Source: Sthenelais limicola
Lineage: Eukaryota; Annelida; Polychaeta; Phyllodocida; Sigalionidae
DNA length: 64,000 nt
Assembly: GCA_942159475.1 (NCBI GenBank)
Contig: OW804098.1
Coordinates: forward strand, 2,270,383-2,334,382
Direction of reading: 5' to 3'
Each line of letters opens with the position of its first letter. The first letter of the stretch is position 1. The notes beneath the pieces are model-generated. The model saw only the letters and a program-made list of their open reading frames with translations. It was not told the origin of the DNA and searched no databases. Both the position numbers and the translations under genes were made by a program. This document shows positions 51,139 to 61,164 of this stretch, one piece after another.

Positions 51139-51550
51139 TATGTGATATGTTTCAGGAAAATGAGTCACAAAAAATAGATTTTGAGGTACCATTATATTTG
51201 AAAAGATGAGATCAAGCCGATTCCAATGATAGTAAACAGTCTAATAATCTAATGAGTATTTCTAGATTTTAAGTTTGATATTTTCGTTTTTGAAAAGAAA
51301 AGTTTCCAATATTTCTGGGGGTCAAGAAACAGTAAAGTAACTAAATGTAGTCCATATGAGGACCTTTAAAACGAAAGGATATATTACATAGATTGTCCTG
51401 AAATTTGATATATCAATTGATATAGCTACAAGTGATGAACCCTCCAAGAATTAGAACATTCCAATAATATGATCTTATAAAAAGAAACACTTTAAAAAAT
51501 ATCAATTAGGCGACTTATGACTCATTTTCATGAAACACATCACATATATA
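51139..51550. mobile_element. MITE-2, best full-length copy
   Basis: ATATGTGATATGTTTCAGGA and AAATGAGTCAC at the left; GCGACTTATGACTCATTTTC and GAAACACATCACATATATA at the right; about 412 bases with terminal inverted repeats of about 45-50 bases. Ends lie in AT-rich sequence consistent with a TA target. No ORF; a non-autonomous DNA element is inferred. Confidence 0.8.
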
Positions 51551-53500
51551 CTATGAAGTCCACCTATAGCACACCTGGGATTCCCGCCAGCTTTTAAACT
51601 CAACAATCATTACAAAGCTGATCATCAGTGGCTGATCATCAGTGGTGCCTGTGTGGTTTCTGCTGGACTTTTGTTACAGTTATCATTATGTCAAAGATGC
51701 GGACGGAACTTCATCTAATTCAGTTGGATCCACATGAAATGTATACCTCAATTGTGACTCCAGTGTTAGGTGATAAATAATATTATAGATAGGAAATAGA
51801 AACTCTTCAAATGTCTATGAACCAAATATGAATAATTGTATCATGTCTTACCTACAGTCAAACAACGAAAAACAATTCCTTGAAGAAGGAGAATGACATT
51901 ATAATATCTTCTAAATACTATATACTACATATGTAGTAGTTATTATTTCTATATTAAAGCGTACAGGGAATAAGGGCTCACATTGTTAAATAACAATGGC
52001 TTTAATTAGCTTCAGTTCTTAGTTTGTCCTACTAGTTTTTTCAAAATTTCTGGTAACTACTGGAAGAAATGGTACCATGCGGTACCATAGAGGTATGTCA
52101 ACCCATTTGTCTATTTTATCGCCTTATTCAATTGTACTCACTCCTGTACCCTTGATCATGGCAAAAAAATCTTAAAAAAAAAAAAAATCTTATCTTATCT
52201 TATCTTATACTATACAACTCGTCAATTGTCAACTCGTCAATTGTTATAATTTTTTTTTTAAATAATTAGATGCAGGGCCACACTACTGTAAGTGATTATC
52301 CCTAGCATGAATTACTGTACTCGACATGACCACAGTAATAGTTGGTGAATCTATCTGGAGAGACTGGGCACTTTTAAACTCCAGCAGTAGCGGGTAGGGT
52401 CTCCCCAGTATAAATAATATCAATAGAAACACAAGTAGAATCCGATATACTTCGAAGTGTACAGTTACATGCCCATAACTTGTCATACCTCACGGGAATG
52501 TAACTGTACAGTTCTATATGAGATTCTACTTAAATTATCTCACCATTGTTACCTTAACTTGTCATATTGTATGGGAATGTAACGTGTAATAATGCATTTT
52601 ATTATATGAAACCTTTCCTGTGTTATTGCTATTAAGCCTTCGTCTCATGTTATTAAGCCTTCGTCTCTGAATGACAGAAGAGAAGAAATTGGAAATAAGA
52701 TAAGAAATACTATACTAGTCACTAGACACCTTACTTAACTATATTTAATCAAATGTAGCATCTTAGAAAATTATTCTGAATAAATGTTACCGCTGGAAGA
52801 TATGCATTGGACGCTGATTCGATACCCAAGTATGTCAACATATTTGTCGACAAAGCATTGTTATTGTATTAACTTAATAGGACAAATAAAATAGTTTCTA
52901 TTCTATTTAAAGACCATTGACTATTTAACTATGTTAAGGTGTATGTCTTGTGCAATATATGCAACATGGTCTTGAATAAATTGTGACCCTTAAAGTTATG
53001 TATTCATATTCAAAAGTTATTTGTTTTTCTTTGACCAAGACTTTATATCAATTAATCATTAATCATCTCCATGTTAAGCGTACATTATGCACCATCCCCC
53101 CAGTCTAGGCCCAAACCTGAAAGCCTCTCACCTTAGACCGCAAAGTGCCATATTATAATCCATTAGGACTGCAAAATGGTATTATATTCAATTTAAAACA
53201 CTGAGTCCTAGGCCAGGAAACCGATTAGTGAAGTTGGCTGACATGGAAAGAACTTCAACCTAGGACCAAGTTAACCCAGTTTAAACACAATTAGTGTTAA
53301 AAATCAACACGCTAGATTTACAAAATTGCGATTTCTGTTTTGGAAACCTCCACATGGATAAAATAAATGTAAATAATTATGAATAACATTATTCCACATC
53401 TACATTCTATTTCTCATTTGTTCATGACCTTCCAAACATTCATCTCTCACATACATTCTTAAACTCACACTCACTAAAAATGTTACACCAGCAAGATATC
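51551..53500. other. Unit B noncoding region; no gene seen
   Basis: AT-rich. Contains a (TCTTA)n microsatellite near 52,190-52,210 and the inverted repeat at 52,433-52,531. The last part (53,400-53,500) is collinear with 23,495-23,600 of unit A. Confidence 0.5.
52433..52531. mobile_element. 99-bp foldback element
   Basis: AAGTAGAATCCGATATAC and GTGTACAGTTACATGCCC on the left pair with GGGAATGTAACTGTACAGTT and ATATGAGATTCTACTT on the right, arms about 38 bases with a few mismatches. A partial third arm (TATGGGAATGTAACGTG) follows at 52,570. Confidence 0.75.
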
Positions 53501-53504
53501 AATT

Positions 53505-54192
53505 GTATCCTAAAGGGACCAACAACTAAGAAACCAAAGAACAAGACTGCATGATGCCCTAGTACTGATAAACAGCCACACTATCAGAAACAATTATAGA
53601 AGTATAGAATACAAGACAGCGAGTCTCTGGACTGGCCTTACACGGAAACTGAGAGAACTGTCCCCATCAGAACTCTTTAAAGCCACCCAAAATACAAACA
53701 CTGAAATGCCAGGTTACAATAATAACAATATACCTTATCTTATATCATGCAAAGTTTTAATTAGTTTAACTAGGCTCTCTAATGAAGCCACACCCACCAG
53801 CGAAACATGTACGAGTCGTCTAAATCAATAAAATCCTACAATGATTTTTTTGTGAGGTGTTTTTTAATTGAGTTGAATCCATCTTTCATGTCTAGCTTTA
53901 ATTAGTTATTTAGTCCCAACAGTGCAAGTGTCTCACCAGCTATTGTGTCAGTTGTAGCAGCAACTCCACCCATCACTAATCACCCTCATCCCTCTCACCT
54001 GCTCTCATAGCTTGGAATCACCTTCATCGTTCTAACCTTTCTTTACCGTCTATTTTCTCTTTGCATTTCCTTTGTATCTAATATTCTCCTAAGTAAACCA
54101 ATCTGTGAGTTATATTATGTAAACAAAGACCAGAAAATAGGTATCCCCTGTATCTTTGTATGTGATCTCAATAAAAAAATAAAAAAAAAACT
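53505..54192 (+). mobile_element. A-tailed retroposed insertion in unit B
   Basis: About 690 bases present between blocks that are adjacent in unit A (ATATCA and ACTCTTAATAGATAACC). It ends ATCTCAATAAAAAAATAAAA-AAAAAA, a polyadenylation signal plus poly(A). The A-tail and precise absence from A point to LINE-mediated insertion after the duplication. No long ORF; source not recognised. Confidence 0.65.
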
Positions 54193-54593
54193 CTTAATAG
54201 ATAACCTTCATTAAAGCCAAACCCCTAGAAACCCCCTAGATCTGAGACATATATACTGGGAGACCATATTTGTAATAACTATAAATTGTTATAATAAATA
54301 ATTTACAAGACTAAGAGACAAGACAAATTTGGTTATACATGCTCTTCAGATTTAAACATTGAATGCATAATTAGTAGAAACTAGAGAAACTAAGTAAGTA
54401 TGATATGTAGTAATGTGGTAATAAAATTGTGAGATTTGGCCCATTTTGGATGACATATTTGAAACTAAGCAGAAACATACTACTAAAACATACATCTAAG
54501 TTGTTTGGTTCTCTAACTAAATGTTCCAACTTGCTGAAATAAAAGAATTGATTATTATAATAAGAGAAATGAAGAAGTGTATGTTTGACTTAC

Positions 54594-54680
54594 CGTGGGC
54601 AGAGTATGACTATGTATAATAGAGCTGCATGGTATGTCTGGTGTGTCTGGTACTCCTGGACGTCCTCCTCCCACTAGTGT
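54594..54680 (-). other. Candidate 5' exon of gene B (donor conserved with unit A)
   Basis: Minus-strand donor CCCACG/GTAAGTC matches the one at 24,267 in unit A. The frame upstream is open but lacks the ATG seen in A. If real, it is probably a noncoding leader exon of gene B. Confidence 0.3.
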
Positions 54681-55175
54681 ATGTCCAGTAATGCACAGTG
54701 CAGCCAATGTATACCTCCACCCGCTCACACTAGGGCTGAGAGTAGGTATGAATCACTCATCTACTCCTCACCACTAGCTCCTGGATGTCCTCCTCCCACT
54801 AGTGTATGTCCAGTAATGCACAGTACAGCTTATATACATATACCTCCACCCGCTCACACTAGGGCTGCCACTAGCTCCTGGACGTCCTGCTCACACTAGT
54901 GTATGTCCAGTAATGCACAGTACAACCTATATACATATACTTCCACCCGCTCGCACTAGGGCTGTGAGTAGGTGTGAGTTACTCATGTACTCCTCACCAC
55001 TAGCTCCTGGACGTCCTCCTCCCACTAGTGTCCAGTACTACTGACCACCAGAGTATGGTCTACATGTATACCTCAACCCCTCACACTAGGGGAGCCACTA
55101 GCTCCTGGATGTCCATCTCACACTATGTGACACTACTAGTGTATGTCCACTATAAATGACCACCACTGTACAACC
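54645..55175 (+). repeat. Complex tandem repeat array
   Basis: Irregular repeats of CACTAGTGTATGTCCAGTA, CTCACACTAGGGCTG and CACTAGCTCCTGGACGTCC, spaced about 120-250 bases. Related to the array at 24,340. Confidence 0.8.
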
Positions 55176-55181
55176 TATACA

Positions 55182-55418
55182 TGGGTCAGATTTTCAGAAA
55201 ATGTACAATTGGCAGCTGTACACATTTAGTAAATTGTGCTAAATGTGACTGCAAATTAGTCAATACTAGGTAAATTTGAGTATATTCGGCATTGAATTGA
55301 TTCTAGCAAGCAGTTTGTTTAGGTTGACCAGTATTTTGAACATTATTTTTGTCTAAAATTTGGGTTATTCAAGAAAATTGGCGAAGTTGAATTGTACATT
55401 TTCTGAAAATCTGACCCA
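55182..55418. mobile_element. MITE-1 copy with intact ends
   Basis: TGGGTCAGATTTTCAGAAAA and TTTTCTGAAAATCTGACCCA; 237 bases, inserted in the array in unit B. Confidence 0.85.
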
Positions 55419-55760
55419 TATCCTCCATCCACTATGGCTGTGAGTGGCTCATGAGTAACTCCTCTACCAGTTCAAGCTGCTGCTCTCCTGTGGCCGCTGT
55501 CTCCCACACCTGCAGTCTCAGGTGTTCATCAGCATCGTACCCACCTTGGTTATAAATATATGTATTGTCTTAACACGGTTTAATAATTCTAAATAATAAA
55601 AACAAACATCAAAAAAGTGTACAAAACTCAATACACATACCTGGGTTACTGCACTGTCTGTGAGCCTTGACTGCTTTCTAAGCTTACTAAAACATGGCAT
55701 AAATATATAAACATTGAATTGAGGGTAGCAACAGCAACTGGACTATCTCAGACAATATAC

Positions 55761-55967
55761 GGCAGCTCTACACATCTGGGAAAGTCTGCTAAATAAGGCT
55801 GGAAAGCGAAGAATACCGGGTTTATCTGAGTATATTTGTATTGCAGTGATTTAAAGCATCAGTTCTGTTATGTTAAACTGCATTTTGAAGCTCATTTTCG
55901 TCTTAAATGTGAGTTATTTGTGAGGATTGGTGAAGGTGAATTGTACAGTTTCTTAAAATCTGACCCA
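55761..55967. mobile_element. MITE-1, left end missing
   Basis: Starts at the internal GGCAGCTCTACACATCTGGG and ends GTACAGTTTCTTAAAATCTG-ACCCA. Confidence 0.75.
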
Positions 55968-56249
55968 CTTCAGCACAATCTGACACCACTATAGACAAAA
56001 GTCGTGGTGAAGTGAGTCCAATTTTCAAATTACTATGAGGTGGGTTGAAAAAGAATTGAACATAAAGTTGAAAATCATTAGTTTTTGACTGATTTTAGCT
56101 GAGAGGGCAATCTTAATGCATGACCATAATGCATCACTAAAGAACCTTGTCCACTAAGGCGATTCTGAATTTTGTGCCTAGATTCTGTGACAATGAGAAT
56201 CAGCTCAGTGGGATAGACCCTTAAATCTTATATACCGGCACCCACTACA

Positions 56250-56490
56250 TGGGTCAGATTTTCAAAAAATGTACAATTGCCGGCTCTACACATTTCAGAA
56301 ATTCTACTAAATCTGGCAGTAAAATGATAAGTATTGAGTATGCCAGGGTATATTTGGTATCGTATATTTTTAAAGTATCATTTCTGTTATGTTAAACTAA
56401 ACTGCATTTTAAGGCTTATTTTTGACGACAATTTGGGTTATTCGAGACGATTGGTGAAGGTGAATTGTACATTTTATGAAAATCTGACCC
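56250..56490. mobile_element. MITE-1 copy
   Basis: TGGGTCAGATTTTCAAAAAA and TTTTATGAAAATCTGACCC; 241 bases. Three copies lie within 1.4 kb here. Confidence 0.8.
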
Positions 56491-56885
56491 TCATAATAAA
56501 TCTGAAGTTTCCTTCCCTAACTGTGTGTCCTACGTAAGTATTAAAGCTGTATAATTCTTAGCCATCACGACACACAAAATCTGACCGAATCTAATCATAT
56601 AATGATTAAAGGACTGAATTCATCAATATCCTCCTGCTTTTATAATTATGTTTAAACACGGAGCTAAAGTAGAAACCATCAAGCGGAAACGGTGGCCGGT
56701 GGGCGATATTCAGTGAATACACCATAATAAAACATCAGGGCGGGTCCTCCAAATACAAATAAGGATGTTTTAGAAGCCTTGTAGCAAAACAACTCGACAA
56801 AATCCTGCAAACTCTCTGTCAAATGACGTTTAATGGATTGGAAAAGAAAAGACAATATTTTGTAATTTGCCAACATTATGAGAGA

Positions 56886-58285
56886 CAGGGCTGGCGTTAA
56901 AAAAGTTGGTGTTATAACACCGGTGCCAGAACACTAACACGGGTGACAAACACGGTGTTAGCGGTAGTGTCCATAAGCTAACACTGTGTTAGCGCAGGTG
57001 TTAGCCAGCACCGGTGTTAGCGCGGGTGTTAGCTAACACCTGCGCTATCCTCCTGTTAGCCAGCACCGGTGTTAGCGCGGGGGTTAGCGCGGGGGTTAGC
57101 TAACATTTATACTATTATAATTCGTCTTATAAGAAGCTGAAGCATTATTTTTTTTTTTCATTTTTTTTCATTCTTTTACTTTTTTTTTCATTTGCTCCGC
57201 CCTGAATCGAAGGCTCTGTAGATATATTTTGATCATGGAAATTGATTATTGAAACAAAAAAGGAGACCGAAAGTAAATTCTATAACAATTATTCTGTATA
57301 TATCTATACACAGTACAGGGCATGCATTCATGCATTTTATCCGATACTGTACACAACCACTAATAAGGGTTTGTAGTATATATCTGAGTATATGTTGAAA
57401 TAAAAAATTGTTAGTTCTCATCATTTAATATAATTTTGTAGGATCCCCAGCCTTCTAGAGTAGTAAATTTTATGTCGGTGATTGGGCGCCTACTGCGCCA
57501 ATGGCTTTTCCAGCCCTGGATTAACCAAGTTAAGATTTTCAGAAATACTCCAAATTTCCATAGTTAATTTTGTATGTTGGTGATTAGACACCTCTTCCTC
57601 TCTCTCTTCCCTCTCTCTCTCTCTCTCTTCCTCTCTCTCCCTCACTCTTTCTCCCGCTCTCTTTGTCTCTCTTCTTCTCTCCTCCTCTCTCTCTGCTCTT
57701 TCTCTGTCTCTTCCTCTCCGGGCTTCCTCTCTCTTCCTCTTTCTCTCACTCACTATCTTTCTCTGGTATGACAGTGAAAGGTATAAAATAGATAAGATAG
57801 ATAGATAAAAATAGAGAAGTCACTTTGCCACTGTCTAGAGTGTTCGTGCTCTCAATGTAGTGATACTAATGGAAATTTTCACACCAATATGAATTGTACC
57901 GAGTGAATGTTATATACATACATACGGGAAACTTGTCTGAGAGAAAGTGTGTACAATAATGAATGGAGGGGAGAGATATTGTCATGCAGTTTGAGACTTG
58001 GAGTTATTGATCAATAATGTATCATCTGTGAAGGGTATATGTGACATCGTGCCACTGGCTATGAGTGTTGATGTCAGGCTTATTAGGTAATGATGGCAGG
58101 CTGTATCGGATGTTTTTAAATGAAAAAAAACAAAAATTTTGCTGGCTAACACCAGCACTATCCTCGTGTTAGCGCTAACACCAGGCTAACACGAGGATAG
58201 CTAACACTCCACTAACCGGTGTGTTAGCTTTATGGACACGAATTAAACACGGGAGTTAACACTTTTTTGATGAACGCCAGCCCTG
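56886..58285. mobile_element. 1.4-kb non-autonomous DNA transposon with CAGGG ends
   Basis: Terminal inverted repeats begin CAGGGCTGGCGTT at both ends, perfect for 13 bases and then divergent. Inside each end are clusters of TGTTAGC/GCTAACA repeats, some palindromic (AACACCGGTGTTAG). CAGGG termini and subterminal repeats resemble the hAT superfamily, but no transposase frame is present and the 8-bp flanks (ATGAGAGA; CAGCATTA) do not match, so the class is tentative. It carries a CT-rich tract (57,592-57,770) and a GATA-type microsatellite. Confidence 0.7.
57592..57770 (+). repeat. (CT)n-rich simple sequence
   Basis: Pyrimidine-rich TCTC/TTCC tract inside the 1.4-kb transposon. ORFs in it are compositional artefacts. 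Confidence 0.9.
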
Positions 58286-58768
58286 CAGCATTAAGGGGAG
58301 GACTATGCTACACACCGTACAAGTGTACCGGAGGAATCTCCTCAGCAAAGAAATATATTGATTACATTTCTTGTCATCATTTCATTTCCACTAGGGAAGC
58401 ACAGTTCAGGGTTTTTCAATTAGTACCAGCTCCGGGGAGAAAGCTTTGTGCATAAAACAACTTATATTCTAGAGAACTGGCCATGCTAAAGGCAGAGAAA
58501 ACTTTCTTATATGTATCATATACATAATATATCATATATTTATTATACACGCAATGCTCTGAAAACAACATATCTAGAGTGATCTACGCATAGTGCGTAT
58601 TTCACTAGTGATTTACGTTGGGTTGCCAATGTAACCAGCCAGTTTTCTTCACTAAGATTACCCCCAAAATTTATGACTCAATTTTTTTCTATTTTTATGA
58701 CTGAAATCATGTATAACAAGTTACTTAAATGGTAGGGTATGGCGGGGCGGGAGTAGGCAGGGTGCATA

Positions 58769-59005
58769 TGGGTCAGGTATTCAGAAAATGTACAATTGGC
58801 CTTCACCAATCGTCTCAAATAAACCGAATTTAAGAAGTAAATCAGGTTCAAAATGCAGTTCAACATAACCAGACAGATTTATTGAATGAATGCAATACAG
58901 AATATACTCAGATATACCTAGTATTAATCATTTTTCACTCTAATTTAGCAGGATTTGATGGATGTCTAGAGCTGCCAATTGTACATTTTCTGAAAATCTG
59001 ACCGA
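58769..59005. mobile_element. MITE-1 copy
   Basis: TGGGTCAGGTATTCAGAAAA and TTTTCTGAAAATCTGACCGA; 237 bases. Confidence 0.8.
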
Positions 59006-59039
59006 TATATAGCCACTGACTCTTACAATATTATATAAT

Positions 59040-59240
59040 ACTAGTAGCAAAGTACCCGTCACCCTCTCTCCCCACACTTCCGCTTCTCCCTCTTTTCCCT
59101 CCCCCACTTCTCTGTCTCTCATACCTGTTCTTTTCTCCCAACCCCAACCCCAATCCCCCCTCTCCCTCCCCTCCTCCGCATGCTCCCCCTCCCCGCTTTC
59201 TCTCCCTCCCCTCTCCTAAATCCGCTCCCTCTTTTCGCAC
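59040..59240 (+). repeat. Pyrimidine-rich dispersed repeat, copy 2
   Basis: Inverted relative to 49,496-49,720, sharing CTAGTAGCAAAGTACCCGTC-type and CTCTCCCCACACTTCCGCTT landmarks. Confidence 0.6.
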
Positions 59241-60715
59241 ATGGATTTCTACCTCTTTTCTTAGAAATCGCTCAACCCGTATATTATACATGCTAAAAAA
59301 TCTTCCTAGAAACAAGACGAAATTACGTCGTAAAAGTAATAGTTTTGGAGAGAGTATTATTTGGCCAATAATTCTATGCCTGACTGAAAACAAATTAATG
59401 GGTCACCGTGCTAGTTTCTGAATCATTGAACTTTGAAACATGACTGACAACTCAAAAATCTGCTGCTCTCAAAGTGTTCTGTTTCCCACACGAGCAAATC
59501 AACCATTTGGTCGTCATTTGACCCTACATGGACATGGACTTGAAATATTAAAAATAAATCTGTCCGGATATCTGTTCATGTTTTGGAATAATAGGTACAA
59601 AGGTATGAGTTGGGCAGCTGTCAGCATCACATGAATATTATTACTCTTCCATATTTAATAAATATTAGTAATTAATAATTAATAGTATCCGTATTATAGC
59701 TAATAGGAAGGCAGGGCAGCGTCACGTGTGCTTTGCACACGTGACGCTGACACTGACACTGACAATTGTTGTTGGGAAATACAGAGAACCTATAAATCGC
59801 TAAAGAATTTGCCACTAAATACTAAACAGAACTTACATTTACCTTCACGAACAGCCTATACAAGTGGCTTGTGATAACCCCGGTATCAACACAACCTCTA
59901 ATAATTACGGTATGTACAGATATATCTAGTATCTCTCATTGTTCAGCTTAATTTAGCAGATTCTACTGAATGTGCAGATATTCTGATTTTCCAATTACTG
60001 GTGATATGACCATACATTGGTCAGATGTTCAGAAAGTACAATTATTGGCAGCTCTACAAATCTGGTAACTTCTGCTGAATTAGACTGAAATATTATGAAC
60101 AATGCGTATATCTGAGTATATCTGGCGTTGTGTTGATAAAACTCTCGCTAAACACTCTTACCTCGATTTAATTTATACATTATAGTAATTCAAACCCTTT
60201 TTCATATTTACATTATTTCTTCCACCATCCAGTTCTTGATTAATATTTTTATTAAAAATAACCTCTGTCATTTTCCCTGAATATTTGATCTGTAATAATG
60301 GTTTTCATCGTTTTGTAAGGTGATAGAATATCTATGTATTGACTCATAGTAACGATTGTAGACGAGCTAGAAGAACGCTGAATCTCAGTGACAAGTCTTC
60401 CTCTACAAGTTTTCACGATGTGTTTGAAAAATTAAAACGTTAAAAAAAACAAAAAAACATGTCTCTTTCATTGCGTTAAACCATATGGTACATTTTCTGA
60501 AATTTTGACCCATGACATGTAGTGTGTGTTGGGCGGAGGTTGATAAGAGAGATAAGGCCAGTAGATAAGGGCTTGTTATAGCGTGTGGGCAGTGGTGGAC
60601 GTTACCAACCACACACAGCCTTATCTCTACACACTGACGCCTGTACTGCAGTATTGTACCTTATACACCGGAGTACAACTTGTAATACACCCTTTATACA
60701 CCCCTAATACACAGC
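59241..60715. other. AT-rich region, no gene seen
   Basis: Holds the 59,718 palindrome, a MITE-1 piece at about 60,019-60,135 (TGGTCAGATGTTCAGAAAGT start) and a MITE-1 end at about 60,480-60,513. No coding region supported. Confidence 0.5.
59718..59748. repeat. Perfect palindrome containing two CACGTG-type cores
   Basis: AGCGTCACGTGTGC and GCACACGTGACGCT separated by TTT: 14-base perfect arms. Each arm contains CACGTG, the E-box core bound by bHLH factors. Regulatory role is conjecture. Confidence 0.85.
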
Positions 60716-61153
60716 GGAAGAAGGGGAGAAGGGGAGAAGGGTAAATGAAGGAGAGAGAAGAGGGAGTAAATAAGCCTAAGAGTCAAAAAGAGAGAGAAGG
60801 AGAGAGGGGGAGAGAGAGAAGGAGAGAGAGTGTGAGTGAAGAGAGAAAGAACACAAATCACAGGTCTCGCACTTCACACTTCACTTGAAGAAGAGAAGAG
60901 GAGAGAAAGAGAGAAAGAGAGACAGAAGAGAACGGAGGACCAGTTGTACAGATAAGGGAAAGAATACAGACGAGAGAGAGAGAAAAGAGAGATGCGGCGG
61001 TTATTTCTGCAGAAATTTTCCTGTTAATAATAAGTTGAAAATAAACACGTCCAAAAAAAAAAAAAAGAAGAGAAAGAGAGAGAGAAGAGGACAGTGCAAG
61101 TGAGGACACAGGGATTAGTTACAATTACCCCAGTGACACCTACCTGTGACAAG
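60716..61153 (+). other. Purine-rich tract ending in a strong splice donor; possible noncoding exon
   Basis: GA-rich sequence (AGAGAGAAGG types) from 60,716 to about 61,095, then ACCCCAGTGACACCTACCTG and a donor GACAAG/GTAAGGAC at 61,154. If transcribed on the plus strand, the minisatellite that follows would start an intron. No start codon context or matching acceptor can be seen in the window. Confidence 0.25.
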
Positions 61154-61164
61154 GTAAGGACAAT

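Larger units (their letters stand above)
28320..55560. repeat. Segmental duplication, unit B
   Basis: Direct copy of unit A with the same gene. It is longer mainly because of the 12,029-bp LTR element in intron 2, the tandem arrays at 49.1 and 50.1 kb, and an A-tailed insertion near 53.5-54.2 kb. Without the LTR element it is about 15.2 kb, close to unit A's 15.9 kb. Confidence 0.85.

Noticed and set aside
57490..57771. Charged (Arg/Glu) ORF on the minus strand and Ser/Leu ORF on the plus strand
   Set aside because: Both are translations of a CT-rich microsatellite inside the 1.4-kb transposon.
56878..58293. An 8-bp hAT target duplication around the CAGGG-ended element
   Set aside because: Flanks ATGAGAGA and CAGCATTA do not match, so the superfamily is left open.
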